A DNA stretch of 64,000 nt from assembly GCA_027475525.1 (NCBI GenBank), contig JAMWFC010000009.1:868001-932000 (forward strand). Direction: 5' to 3'. The notes beneath the pieces were generated by a model that saw only the letters and a list, made by a program, of their open reading frames with translations, was not told the origin of the DNA and made no database searches. Of the stretch, positions 23,960 to 36,586 are shown one piece after another. The position numbers and the translations under genes were made by a program. This stretch comes from Macrolepiota albuminosa. Its lineage: Eukaryota; Basidiomycota; Agaricomycetes; Agaricales; Agaricaceae. How positions within the stretch are numbered: the first letter of the stretch is position 1; every line of letters starts with the position of its first letter.

Positions 23960-26900
23960 CTATGCAGACACTAAGAGCTGAGAATACTTAGAGTGGCAAC
24001 TGGAGAAACAATTGTTGAAAGTCATATAACCTGTTGTTGATGAGTGTTTCTCCAGAAATCTCTCCTGAAGTGAAGGGAATGGTTGCTCCAACACTCACTT
24101 GCAGGGAATGTCAGTTCTTGGACTCCGAGTAAACACTGCTTTCCTCTCAAGCCGCCCAGCATAAGGTTGCCATTTTGGATTTCTCCTTTGATTCATGCTC
24201 ATTTGCATGCCACGTGGGGCATATACACCTCCTGACTCATCGTTGCCCGCGTGACTCAGATCCTATATACTTATACTTGAGATCTGTGGTTGGTCTCATC
24301 CGATTGTTGCTCAAGATTTGGCAGTGACGTTGAAGCGAGAAAGGCCATAGGGAGAAAACGTTGTGGCTGATAAAGATCAGAGGCGTCCATTCGGTAACAT
24401 AACATTGCGCCCGTGTGTTTGTCCTCAATTGAGGATGGCGACTTGAATGGCCAGTTATTTCGTGAAATCAACTTCATAATGGGAGACTGCAATTCCACGA
24501 TCTCAGTACACGTCTCTCTAGCAATTTTCAACATCGATACGTGGTGATCAATCTATGCGGAACTCACGGGCTTCCCCATCAACAAACCTATGCAGCCTTG
24601 AAATCCATAACTCATGTCATAGAAATCGAGGGCCTTAATCACGCCCCCTGACCCCACCCCCTTTTTCTCTTCTTCTGGAGTTTCGAGTATGCAATGACAC
24701 CTCAACTTTCCGCGGATATATGCGGTGTTGACATGAGGTTATGATCCTTTACGAGAACGTCGCGCATGGCTTAGATTTACTGCCTAATTTAGAGGAGCTA
24801 GTGACGAGCCGTCTGTCACCGAAAACATCCCATATCTCCGGGGTCCTCTACATTTTCTCTACGGTCGCCTTTTAGTATTCTAATCTTGCCACGCTCTAAA
24901 TTCAGGACACCGAAACCCTTTCTGTTTTCTATCCTTTGTTTCCATCTGATATTCAATGATATTTTGTCGTGGCCGTTATTGCAGATCCGAACTTTGTGGC
25001 TACATAGCGGCACATATTATAACCTTAGGATGCATTTTTCTTACATAAGGTAATGGTCTCGAAAGGGTATAAACCCCTCTTCTAGTTAATGATATCTACA
25101 TGGGTGATCGGCTTTTCATCCTTGATTCATTATTCCACTATTGACTCATCAACGTTCAAGAAATAGACGCTCTGATCAAGGCAGTAATAGAAACACGTTT
25201 CCAGTTTGAAGCCATCTCGCTCTGAAGAATGATTAAATGTTTTGCAAAGATTGTAAAAAAATGGACAGCCGTATCGGTTCGTGGAAATTCCTTGGGGTGG
25301 CTACCTCGAGCGTGGAAATTTACATCGGGATAGAATAGACCCACCTTGTGATCCTCAGCCATAGGAACGATATCTGGAATGACTACAATTTCCATCATGG
25401 TCAATGACTCCTCTGATGGTGAGTGTTGCCAGAATTGTAGCTATACCAATCCTAACCTTCGTCTGAATCCAAATACAACGGTTGCATACTGTTCTCCTCG
25501 ACCCGCCGGCGCTGAGAGTAACTGGGCAGGATCAACCACAGTGGCATTTTCATAGCTGTCATAGTCATTCCCCTGCCCACTAAAATCAATGTCAACAGGA
25601 TTCATCTCGAAAAGCAAGACCAATATGACGTTTGCGACCACAGAAGAACCTTTGTAAATCAGTATGCCATTATAAGGAAGTAACGTAATACGCTTTTAAT
25701 CTAGCCTTGAGCACGTAGAGGTCAGCCATGAACAGGACGGCAACGGACAAAACGAAGATAGGATGGAGTCATTAAGTGAGGGCAGTGACGACCAGACAAG
25801 TGAGAAATCGCGGTTTACGTGCCAAGCATGATAAGTATGACAAGACCCTACAGCTGGTTGTTCATAGTGGTATCTGATGCCGGAAACATGGACTTCGTGC
25901 TAAGGTGCATAGCCCGAGCAGAACATGCAGTTTTCTTGCGTTAGCGCGCTTATTGTTGTCTAAAGGGAGAGATATTGCCCTTCCGGTTTTCCTCGACAAG
26001 GAAAAGGCCTCATTAAAATTCTGCGTGTGCATCTCCATTCCATTACTTCAACGTTAAATCAACACTGAGAAATGGGCGATCGATCTTTACCCTCAACATC
26101 ATCGATGTGTATGAATAATTGTAGATCTGTATCTTCGACACCTTTGTATATATCTTCCATAATGTTAAGATTATTTGTTTATGTTCGTCGGTCTACAAGG
26201 TTTTGTGTGCTTTATGTATTATCAGCCTCAACCCGTTGGAGTAGCAGTATCTTCCCTTTGAGAATGCAGTGATATTTCAACCAATTTGGTTCGTCACTAA
26301 TTTTCTCTTCCTCTTCTGCACCTTCAGACAGGTGAAAGGTCGCGATCTATGTACCAAATGTTATAAACACCAAAGTTACGTTCTATCTAATACGTACCAA
26401 AGACATAATGTGTCTGGACCGACGAGCCGCCAAGCTTTCAAGTTAAATTGCAGAGCTTGAGCTCGCACATGCCGTATTGCTTAAAAGGCAAATTGCGTAG
26501 TACTCGGGTCCGAGGAGAATACAGGCCATTGAATTACTAGGCAAGACGTGACCTGAATCTTAGAAGATGTCCTGGATATCTCTTGAACACACAACCTGGG
26601 TCAAGAGAGCGATGCTAAACAAGTAGTTGAAATCACTGAATGCGACTACCACATAGGTGTAAGCTTATCGCTTACCTCGTAGCGAGCTGACCATGGATAC
26701 GACGGATACGACGGGCTCATTTGTGGATCGGACAGAGGAGCTTGGCTTATTGCGTGTCTTGCGTGGCTTGCGTGACACTTGACAGTAGTTTGAACTTTAT
26801 TTCATAGTAGCTGCATTGCGTACTTAGTTACTTTTCCCGTGGAACATAGCTTGTCCCATTCTGTCCGCGTGTGCTAAGTGAAGTCAGACAGCCGCATCCG

Positions 26901-27644
26901 CTTCCAAGGTCGACTGAATGGCAAATCATGTACGCAGTCTTTGTTCCTCCCGCTAGTAGACACCTATATTTATCTGGTTCTTCTTATTACTAGGTGAATT
27001 TTGTACATGCGTGTCTTCGGTTCCTCTTCTCGTCCAATTGGCTAGAATTTTCCTGGAACTACGATGATTACAATACTTTTGACGGTTTCAGAGCAAATAC
27101 TTTCACTGGCTGCTCGAAGCATCTGGCATCAGGAAGCAGTATGGGATATGTTAGCGCCAGGAGATAGCTATAGTTGTGAAAGAGTCACCTACACAGCACG
27201 CCAGTCATCTCATCTAGTAGTCACCGGTGTCAGCTGAGCACGGATGACCAAATTTCTCCTTGTTGGGCGGCCCAGGAGAAGCTCTAGAGCTTAGTAATCC
27301 GTTTCCTTGTAAGTAACTGTTTACGTCTGATCTCAAATCGTGAGTTGATCCCAAGTTGCTCTGATGTTATGTCCGGACCTCCAAAATATCTGTTCTGAAC
27401 TGGTTTGTCGCAAGCCTTGTAAGGAACTAATTTCCATATCAGCAGGTTCAGGGGGAAGATATGGGTATCCAATTGTGAATGGGTTATGAATAAGGGTAGA
27501 TCTGGGCAGATCTATCGCCAGAAACTGCGCTCCTGCAAATGCGGAATCCTGAAACCGTCACATATGGTCCGGCGAAACGGAAAAAAAAATGGTGGTTCAC
27601 TAACTCGCCGGAAACAGTTCTACTCTCAACATATTGCTGTGGGC
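23960..27644. other. Long stretch without a recognised gene
   Basis: Several short open stretches occur on the minus strand (24271-24534, 25156-25404, 25441-25641). The last has a hydrophobic start and an acidic segment (NPVDIDFSGQGNDYDSYENA), but no domain was recognised and no convincing splice chain could be built. It may hold a decayed or unusual multi-exon gene. Base composition resembles host DNA more than the transposon-rich left part. Confidence 0.4.
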
Positions 27645-27652
27645 TATAAAAA
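27645..27652 (+). promoter_or_regulatory. Probable TATA box of the terpene synthase
   Basis: TATAAAAA lies 62 bp before the proposed start codon at 27714, a usual spacing for a fungal RNA polymerase II promoter. Confidence 0.55.
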
Positions 27653-27713
27653 CAAAGCGCGCAACCATTATCGTCATTCCACATCCTCGTCCCCTACACC
27701 TGATTTCCACCCC

Positions 27714-28910
27714 ATGATGCCTGTTACTCTCTCAGAACAAAGTCTGTAATTTGTTCTATTATATCCCGTATCTTATGCTAATTGTTATTGCAGACGAGAA
27801 TATCGCAACCATTCTCAAACGTTTCCTCGACGATCATGAAATATCATCAACGGGTTACGCTTCGAAAAGTTCCATCAACTTGGAACTTGAACAGTCTATG
27901 CAAAATGAAATAGAACTACGCAGGCTTCCCGCCAGTCATATGAACAAGATTCTGCATTTGTCGGCAAGCCTGATAGAGGTCTGCCTCTGGAGCAATGTAT
28001 GATGTAGTCCACTCTAATTTATTGTTTTTAGCTCGCGTATCATGATTGTACGTTCAACGAAAAGAAACAGATAGCACTGTACAATTGGTATGTAGGCGTA
28101 ATATCTTCTTTACTCCTATGGACTCACGGCTTGTACGCCTCATCAGGTGTCTGATCTACATCGACGATATCTCGTCAAAGGACATTATGTCATTTGCCGC
28201 ATTTGAGGAACGCTTCCTCCGCAAGCTGCCTCAGCTCGACCCTGTTCTTGACCTTTTGGCAACTGTCCTCGACTCTATGTTCGACTTTTATCCAGTCTTC
28301 TTTGCCAACTCGATCATCAGCGCCACATTTGACTTTGTCTCAGGAACTTGCATTGAACCCTTAGTCGAGAGACTGAAATTATCAAGTGCTTCGACGCGCT
28401 TCCCATGGTTCCTTCGTGACCGCACAGGGGTAGCTGTGGCATTCGCCTTGATGCTATTTCCAAAGTCTAGGGAAGTGGACTATGTGACTTGCTTCCAAGC
28501 CATGGCAGATATAGACTTCTGGATTTCAGCTACCAATGATCTTCTTTCGTAAGTCCTTTCCTGCTTCGACTATTCCTTACAAGCATTGATTATGGTCTTC
28601 CAGTTACTACAAAGAAAGCATCGCTGGTGAAACCGCAAACTACATCTCAAATCGAGCAGTTGCTGAAAGCAAGACACCACTTCAAGTCGTCTCAGACCTT
28701 CAGCAAGAGTTGCTTCACTCAAGAAACCACATATACGAGACATTATCGATCGCTGCAGGAGAGAAAGCTATCAAGATTTGGCGAACTTGGGAAGTTGGTT
28801 ACATGTGAGCTTTAATCACTTTAAGGATGGCACAGATGCTCAAGAAATATCCCCGTAGAACTTGGCACCTCCAGCAAAAGCGTTACAGACTGCAAGAACT
28901 AGGATTGTGA
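27714..28910 (+). CDS. TRI5-like sesquiterpene synthase
   Basis: This class I terpene cyclase family (trichodiene-synthase-like) converts farnesyl diphosphate to a cyclic sesquiterpene. My model joins 27714-27741, 27794-27978, 28032-28087, 28147-28548, 28604-28804 and 28859-28910, giving 307 residues, normal for the family. The first metal site reads YIDDISSKD (about residues 94-102), so the third acidic position of a DDxxD/E motif is serine. The second site NDLLSYYKE (about 220-228) is a complete NSE/DTE motif. The C-terminus GYITWHLQQKRYRLQEL fits the conserved RYRL ending of the family and requires the last 54-bp intron. Two donors are GTCTG rather than GTRNGY, so exon 1 is the least certain. 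It lies tail to tail with trpD, 102 bp away. No P450 or transporter was recognised nearby. Confidence 0.85.
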
Positions 28911-29012
28911 TCCCCTTGAGGCTTTCCCTTGTTATTTCCGTCCTGATATTGTCAAATATTAACTTTAGTAGTAGGAGACGATAATTTATATAATATGTAC
29001 CTTTAAATTTTT

Positions 29013-30168
29013 TTAATCCGAAATTTTCCGTGCTGCAGCCTTTCCAGCAGCTCTGAACTGGTCGAGAGCTTCCCAAGCTTTGCCAGAAAGAATGCTTTCC
29101 CTCGCCAGTGTCGTGCCCTCTTTGTAATCCTTGGCTCTTCCTGCAACGACTAATAGCGCTGAGGCATTTATAAGCACGAAGTCCAATACGGGAACCAGCT
29201 TTGGGGGTACAATGTGATCGTGTCGTAACCCCAAGAGCTTCCTGAATGTTTCAGCATTCTCTTGGGGTGATCCACCAGCAACTTCCTTTAAGGGATGCCG
29301 TGACACACCAAACATTTCTGGAGACAATGTAGTTTCTGTTACTAGGCCGTTCTCATGCAACTCCCAAACCCACGTCTCGCCCGCACAGCTGATCTCGTCG
29401 AGTCTTTCAAATCCACATACGACAAGGGCACGTTCGACGCCACCATCCCGAAGAGAACGCGCGAATGTTGGTCCTATCTCACGTTCCGCGACGCCAAGTA
29501 CCATACCCCGTGGACTTGCAGGGTTTATCAAAGGTCCTAGGACGTTAAACATCGTTCGAAAGGGGAGGGCCTTGCGGAAAGGCGCGAGTTGGGCCAGAGC
29601 TGGGTGATACTGAGGCGCGAGAATAAAGGTGAACGGAACACGGGGCAGAGGCATCGGTGTACCGGGTGTTGGAGCAGTAAAGAGGCAGTCGAGTGACTCA
29701 AGAAGATCAGCAGAACCAGAGGTGGATGTCGAGGCGCGACTGCCGTGCTTTAAATCACACAGTCATCCAGACAATACGATGAGCTGATAAATCGCAGCAA
29801 ACCTTAATTACACGTGCTCCCGCACCAGCAGCGACGATTGCGGCAGTGGTGCTAACGTTGAATAAGTTGTAACCATCTCCACCCGTCCCAACGATATCAA
29901 CAACGAAGTCGGCTTCAGGAGTCTCTACATCGGCTTTAAGAGCCCTTGAACGTAGCACGGATGCAGCAGCAGCTAAAAATTCTGGTCTTCGTTCAACACG
30001 ATGGACGTGTAAGGCAGTGAGAAATGCGCCGATCTGTGTGTGTTCAATGACGCCAGGCGTAAAAAGATGATTGAGTGCAACAGTGAGATCTTCAGCTGTG
30101 AAATATTCTGGAGTTTCCACCAGGCGCTTGAGTAATGGCTTGAAGGTGTCTGAGGAGTATTCTGCCAT
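29013..30168 (-). CDS. TRP4: Anthranilate phosphoribosyltransferase
   Basis: The enzyme transfers phosphoribose from PRPP to anthranilate, the second step of tryptophan synthesis. Exons are 30168-29803 and 29747-29013, with one 55-bp intron, giving 366 residues. Visible family motifs are GTGGDGYNLFNVST (from residue 94, PRPP/phosphate binding), KHGSRAST straddling the splice junction, GSADLLE, NVLGPLINPA and LDEIS. The N-terminal helical domain holds HTQIGAFLTALH. The splice joins K122 to H123 in phase, which is strong support for the intron. The gene is intact and converges on the terpene synthase. Confidence 0.95.
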
Positions 30169-31722
30169 GTATTCACTGGGTGCAGGGAATTCGAATGATG
30201 TTCTTTGGCAATACCGTGTAAAAACACGGTAAAATAATCCAATTAATTTCAGAATTTTATTTAAATATTTCTGTCAAAATTATAGAAAAAAATTTTTAAC
30301 TGAACTTGAAAGAATAAAAGAACAAACTGTCATAGAAGGCTTGCTCTGGTTCTTAGGCTCAGGAATAACCAATATAATCCTTTCTAATGCATTTAAGAGC
30401 ATCAGATCAAGTACCATTAAAAATTTGATTACAATATTTTTTCTATAGTTCTGACAGAAATATTCAAATAAAATTTTAACATCAATTGGATTATTTTTAC
30501 AGAGTTTTTGAAAATTCTTGTCTCATGTGCATGTTTGAGGATATTTATAAGTAAGAAAAAATTGTAGAGTGGCCATGTATTCAAAGAATTTATCTATAGT
30601 GCTATTTATGTCTTACACACTTTAAAATATGTGTAAAGGCAACCTCTAGAAGCTATAGCTCAGTCACACAGCTGGCAAAGAGAGATCCAAAGTATATTAG
30701 AATATATACTAACAATATCATGATAACTATTCACCTGGCAGAGAAAAATCCAAAGAAAACAAGTCTAAGAATTCTCTATGCCAGGATTTATGCTTCTGGA
30801 GCCTCTGAAGCATGGAAAACAACTGTACAAAACAACAAAACCTTAAAAAGCTCAAAAATTGACTAAACTAACAATTGCACAAATAAGGGACAAATTCTGG
30901 CAAACTCTGGCTTATGTAAGCAGTCTATATGCAATGTTGAAGAGGCAACACTTGTCTGAATAATAGCTAAAGAACCGAATGAAGAGAGAATGAAGGAATA
31001 AGGAGAGAAAAAGAGAAGAAGTGATGAGTCTCCTAACAATATGGTCTATAGGAGTATAAGTGGTGATATAAAGCATACCACATTTGGTGTTTCTTTAAAA
31101 AGCATTGATTAGTGGTCTCACAACACAATGATGAGACTCATGAATGAGTCAGCTCTTGTGCCAAGTATGTTTTGTGCTGCATCAGAGGTTTTTGAGGTAG
31201 AAATAATAATGAGAAGTTAGTCCTCAACATCTGGTTCTCTTATACTAGATTTTCTAGTATGTCACAGTGCCTCTGCTTCTTCTTCAGCCTTTTCTGAGCA
31301 GAATCTGACTAAGTGCTGTTAGATTCAGACTCACTAATAACATCAGTCTTCTGTTTTTTACTGCTCACTTGCCTGCCTCCCTTGATCAAGCCAGATGACT
31401 TTGGTTTGCAAATTTTGATCTTCAAGATCTCAGTTTGGACTCAAGCTGCAGTCATTTGGGATAGCAAGTAAGCAATAATTGACATCTGATATGTCTGGAT
31501 AAGACTGACCATGAAGTGATGGGTCCATGTCACTTTCAGTTTCTATTTCTTGCCTTTCTATGATAGGACATTGTTCTCTAAGCTGAAAAGCACTCATTTT
31601 CATGCTTGAAATCTTGTGGGACTTTGAATATGTCTTGTAATACTACTGTCAATATAACTATAGAATAATAATGTTGGTTTCATTCATCCGCTTATCACAC
31701 ATGGCCCTGGCCATTGTGCATG
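30169..31722. other. AT-rich intergenic sequence with element debris
   Basis: No gene was seen. The left part carries a MITE-like inverted repeat. The rest is A/T-rich, stop-dense sequence resembling decayed transposon. The Copia element begins at the right edge. Confidence 0.5.
30224..30500. repeat. MITE-like inverted repeat
   Basis: The left arm, about 30229-30298 (GTAAAATAATCCAATT...), and the right arm, about 30425-30500 (...AATTGGATTATTTTTAC), are imperfect reverse complements over about 70 bp, with an internal segment of about 125 bp. No target duplication was pinned down. The internal part is non-coding. Confidence 0.6.
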
Positions 31723-31727
31723 TAAAA

Positions 31728-32093
31728 TGATAGAATAGCAAACAGGATCTAGTTAAAAGAACAGAAACTCAGAGTGTTTTCGGACACGTCTAAAGTATTT
31801 ATTCACCTAGTTAAAAGAACAGAAACTAGGTAGGGTAAGCAATAGGTAATTTGTTGTATACGAGTTGAGCCTCACCTCAGAGTGTTTTCGGACACGTCTG
31901 AGGTAGGCAGTACGTAACTATGTGAATATATATAAAACGGGTGATAACGGGTAGTGAGGTTTTTGGGGATGCAGGGTCGAAGACAAAAAATAAAGAGAGT
32001 ATACGAAAAAGGAAAGACACACATATAACGAGGGTATGTTCGGGATCTTTGACCTGGTTTGTTTAGAGTAACTCGCCGACAATAGTTCTAACA
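31728..32093 (-). repeat. Copia 3' LTR (left)
   Basis: The LTR is 366 bp. It contains an internal imperfect direct repeat, CTAGTTAAAAGAACAGAAACT, 58 bp apart, also present in the other LTR, and a paired CGGACACGTCT motif. It has no 77-bp duplication. Confidence 0.93.
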
Positions 32094-32100
32094 CTCCCCC

Positions 32101-35100
32101 TCAAACCAGTCGAAGTCCGAACTCGGTGGCAAAGTGTTTGACTTTGGCAGAAGGGAGTGGTTTTGTGAGAGCATCAGCGATCATATCATCAGTAGGGCAG
32201 TAGACAAGTTTGATGTGGCCCTCGCTGACAGCGTAGCGGATAAAGTGGTAGCGGATATCTATGTGTTTGGTACGGGCGTGGTACTGATGGTCCTTGGCAA
32301 GTGCGATCGCTGACTGGTTGTCACCGAAAAGAACTGTTGCATTACCGAGGTCCTTGAATACTTCCTTGAGTAGCAATCGAATCCAGAGAGCTTCCTTTGT
32401 GGCATGGGTCATACCAATGTACTCGCTTTCAGTCGTGGAGAGGGAAACGAGCTCCTGGCACTTGCAGCTCCATGAGATTGCGCCGCCATTCAAGATAAAT
32501 GCGTAGCCATTTACAGCGTGCCTGTCCTCTGCCATGCTCCCATTGGCATCAGAATAACCAACCAGCTCCTTCTTATCCTCGCCTCCATATTGTAGCCATA
32601 GCTCTTTCGTACCCTTTAAGTATCGGAGGACTCGCTTGACGGCTTCCCAGTGTGGCATGCCTGGATTTTTGGTGAAGCGAGAGAGCGTAGTGACAGCGAA
32701 TGCGATGTCTGGGGGGGTGCCGAGGCAGGCCCACATCAGGGATCCCACGGCCTCATGGTAGGAAATGTCGCGCATTTGCGCAAATTCGGCGGTAGTGGCG
32801 GGAGATTGAGAGCTGGAGAGTCGGACCTGAGTGTCCATGGGAATAGAGAGTGGCTTCATGTCTTCGAGGCCATAGCGGCGGAGGGTGGAGTCGATGTAAG
32901 AACGTTGCGAGAGGGAAATGGTGTGATTGTGGCGGTCACGCTTGATCTCGATGCTGAGCAGCCAGTGGATCTCGCCCAAATCAGTGATCTCGACATGTTG
33001 TCTCATACCATGCTTGACTTCCTCGATGATGGCGGGACTTGTTGCCACGATGGTGCAGTCATCGACATGAACAACGACGATCGTGAGTGATGTTTTATCA
33101 CGCCGAATGAACACAGCTTGATCTACGTCGCATTGCTTAAAACCTAGCCCAGCAAGGATCTTTACGAGGCGTTGATACCATCGTCAACCACTCTGCTTCA
33201 GGCCGTAGAGGGTTTTTGCGAGGTGGCAGACCTTGTTGGGTGAATCAGGGGCATGGTAAGCAGGCAGCTGGCGCATGAAGACAACTTCGTTCGCTTCAAG
33301 TTTGCCATTTAGGAAGGCACTCTTGACGTCGACCTGGTGTATTTCCATGTCGAGTGCAGCGGCCATGGCAAGGATTGCGCGGATGGATGCAAGCTTGGCG
33401 ACGGGAGCAAATGTGTCGAAATAATCCACACCTGGAACTTGTGAGTAGCCCTGTGCCACTAGACGTGCTTTGTACTTAATAACATTTCCAGCTGCGTCCT
33501 TTTTCACCTTGAAGACCCATTTTGAGCCTACAATGTTTACGTTGCTAGGTTTGTCGACAAGTTCCCATGTTCCCGCCTTCTTTAGTGAGTCCAGTTCATC
33601 CTCGATTGCCTTTTTCCACAACTTCCAGTCGGGCCTCCTCTTTGCTTCTGCCACTGATCTTGGTTCGAGTCCTTCGACATCTGCCATTTCTGCTGCGAGG
33701 GCGTATTCTTCAAGGTAGGAGCCATCCTTGACTAGCATTGTCCAGTCAGCCTCACCTTCTTCGATCAATTCAGAAGCTAACTCCCCCTCAATTATAGGCT
33801 TCGGGAGAGGGATACCTCATGTAATGACAGGGTCAGAGGGGCGATTTGATACTCTTCCTTTGCCACTGATCAGATCGAGGACACGTCGGCTGGGGTTGAC
33901 AATGCGAGTTGATCGTCGCACAGGCTGTGGATGCTCGTCAGGACTTTCAATCGCGGTGTTGTTGTTGGCATGCTTGGTGGTGCTGGATGGATTTGGGGGC
34001 TCAGGTGAGGTGGGAGTAGCAGAGGGTGGAGCCGAGCGCTCCTCGAGTATCCAGTCCTCCCCCTCAAGGCAGTCGGTGACTCCTTCTTTACCATAGTAGA
34101 CATTCCGTTCAACACTGACAGCCTTGGTGTCTGGCCAGTATATACGAACGCCATTGCTGTTTTCATCTACCCCGAGCCAACGGCCTTCACGAACACGCCC
34201 TCCAAGCTTGGATCCTTCCTCGACGCAGACCCAGACCTTCTCACCAAACTCACGAACACCGCTTAGGCTCAGTCGCTTGCCAGTAGCTGCCTCATAGGGA
34301 GTAGTCCCGTCAGGCAAGGCCTTTGTTGACGTGCGATTGTAGAGCCATACAGCATGCCGGGCTGCCTCCCCCCACAAGTTCTTTGGGAGGCCACTTGCGT
34401 GCAGCAGAGCGCGAACCTTTTCAAGTACAGTGCGGTTGAAACGTTCCGCAACGCCATTGTGCTGAGGTGTGTCGTGGACGGTGAGCTTCTGCCGTATGCC
34501 TTTCTCATCAAGGAAGGCAGTGAAGTCCTTCCCAGTGTATTCACCCCCACGGTCGGAATGGAGGGTCTTGACCACGGCATTGTGCTGTGTCTTGGCGTGG
34601 GCATGGAAAGCCTTGAAGGCAGGAAGGGTCTCACTCTTGACATGGAGGAAGTTCAGGTGCACGAGACGGGTCTTATCATCAATGAAGCTGACATAGTAGC
34701 GGCGATCAGTGGTCATGGCCACAGGGGCAGGGCCCCAGATATCACTATGGATCTCCTCTGCAAAGCTCCCGGCACGCTCGCCCTGGCGAACCTTGGCAAT
34801 GGGCTTTCTGGTCGACTTCACGTACACACAGGACTCACAGAAGAAATCCTTCCCAGCTGAGTTGTCAAGACGTACACCAGTGACAAAACCTTTGGTTACG
34901 AGCCTGTGGGCGATCTCAGGAGAAATGTGTCCCATGCGGCAGTGGAGCTTCTTGAGACTGATGACTTCCTCCATCCCTATCCCGAATGACGCATTTTTTC
35001 CACCGAAGGAGACATCAAAACTGGCTTCGTCGAGCTTGCCAATCAAGATAAGCGTGTAACCCACCTCCGGGGAGTAAAAGACCTCGGTCAGGTGTAGATT

Positions 35101-35667
35101 TGAGAAGGTAGCGCCATGGGGTAGGTCGATGATGAGTTCTCCCTTTGCCGTTGCACTAAACGACCTCTGGTTGGCAGCTCGAAACGGCTTCAGGTTGATA
35201 GGAGTGAACTTAGAAAAATCATCACGGTAAGGGGAAATATGGGATGTGCAGCCAGAATCCAGTAGCTCCACACGAGTAGGGTTCGACGGGTCAGGGGTCG
35301 TGACTCCAAATGCACATGGGATTGGCTCCCCAGAGCTCGGCATGCCGCCCAACGACAGTGAGCCCAGGCCAGCTGTTATATGGCTCCAGTCGTTGCTAAC
35401 CTCGGCATCAGTCACCATCTCCTCATCAACTTTGGAGAACCAGTCATCATCCATCAACGCAGCATCAGCGCAACCCACACTGGATTCAATAGCACACGAG
35501 ACGTCTGGGGCAGACTCGCTCTGGAGGTCAAACAGGGAATCATAATCAGACCCCACATCAACAGCAAATGCAAACTCCTCGTCGCTGGACAGAGTCTCAA
35601 CAACATTTGCAGACCCACTAGCCTTGGTCTTCGCTTCACTCGAGTCCTTCCTCTTGTTCTTACAATC
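32101..35667 (-). pseudogene. Copia pol: protease, integrase, reverse transcriptase, RNase H
   Basis: The domain order is that of Ty1/Copia. The protease site is LDSGCTSH (near 35275). The GAG-pre-integrase zinc pair is LHCRMGH ... CESCVYVKSTRKP. The integrase DDE residues are in HSDIWGP, LHSDRGGEYTG and HNGVAERFNRT. Reverse transcriptase starts near 33700 (WKKAIEDELDSL, KWVFKVKKDAAG, QVDVKSAFLNG, TLYGLKQSG) and its active-site box is VHVDD. RNase H shows GYSDANGSM, TTESEYIGM and GDNQSAI. Two in-frame TGA codons at 33817-33819 and 33184-33186 sit where arginine CGA is expected (QSG-stop-RWYQRL), implying C-to-T changes at CpG sites. Otherwise the frame is open. Confidence 0.9.
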
Positions 35668-36535
35668 CTTTCGCTATGTCCCATGCCCCCACACTTCCAG
35701 CAGGTCGGTCCCTTGCGCGTGCCTTTCTCTGCACCGGAGGTAACTGCAATGGCCTCGTTTTTCTCAGGCTTCACAGCTGATTTAGCTGCAGCACAACGCT
35801 CACGCTGCACACGCTGACAGTCAAATTCCTCAGATATGACTATAATAAGGGTGTCGGAGTCAATATTCGAGGAGGTCACAGCAGTAGGGGCAGAAGTGGC
35901 AGTGGGGGTGGACCCAAGAAGTCTAGTCGCTGTGAGCAGAGAGTTTGCATAGCTGGCAAGGGATGGGGGAAGGGAGCCTATGATTGTCGAGCGGTAATCT
36001 TGATCATCTATGTCAACACCGACTGACGCCAGCTCCTCCTTCTTTACCCGCAGGCTGTCAAGAAAGGCACGGACATCACTCTTGTCAGGGCACCTCATCC
36101 CAAGGAACTCAGCACAAAGCTGTGTTTGGGCAAACACGCCCTTCTGAGTGTATTCCTTGGTGAGGGCAGTCCAGGCCTCCGCCACAGTCTTGTAGCAGCG
36201 CAGCTTCATGACGGCCGAATCTGGGATCTTTTGCAGAAGCAGATTATAGGCTGATGACTCCGCCTTGTCCCAGTCTGCAACTGAGCCAGGGCCACCAGGG
36301 GAAGGGCGGGGCTCAGCACCGGAGAAATGAGGCCACTTCCCCTTGGACTTTATGGCCGCAGAGAAGCGTATCTCGAAGATCCCCCGGGCTCAGCACCGGA
36401 GAAATGAGGCCACTTCCCCTTGGACTTTATGGCCGCAGAGAAGCGTATCTCGAAGATCCCCCAGTTGACCCCATCTGGCAGCAGCCTCGGGACATCGGAA
36501 GGAAGAGAGTCGGTAGTAACAGCAGTGATGGACAT
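35668..36535 (-). pseudogene. Copia gag region
   Basis: Gag packages element RNA. It starts MSITAVTTDSLPSDVP at 36535 and continues through WGIFEIRFSAAIKSKG, WDKAESSAYNLLLQKIPDS and an alpha-helical UBN2-like core (AWTALTKEYTQKG, VRAFLDSLRVKKEEL) to a zinc knuckle CWKCGGMGHSER. The 77-bp copy at 36311-36464 breaks the frame near codon 50, and the frame is continuous without it. At the knuckle one base appears to be missing near 35667, so the final cysteine (RDCKNK) and the join to pol are in another frame. Confidence 0.85.
36311..36464. repeat. 77-bp exact tandem duplication no. 9
   Basis: Positions 36311-36387 and 36388-36464 are identical and lie inside Copia gag. Omitting one copy gives a continuous gag frame. 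Probable assembly artefact. Confidence 0.92.
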
Positions 36536-36586
36536 AGTCGAATTCGGTCGCAGCTCCGCAGGATGGAAAGAAAGGGCCCAATAACC

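Noticed and set aside
25441..25641. Minus-strand piece with VVFGFRRR considered as a cytochrome P450 heme motif beside the terpene synthase
   Set aside because: It lacks the cysteine and the FxxGxRxCxG spacing, and no other P450 motifs were found.
31749..31830. Direct repeat in the Copia LTR considered as a 77-bp artefact
   Set aside because: The spacing is 58 bp and it is present in both LTRs, so it is a true LTR feature.
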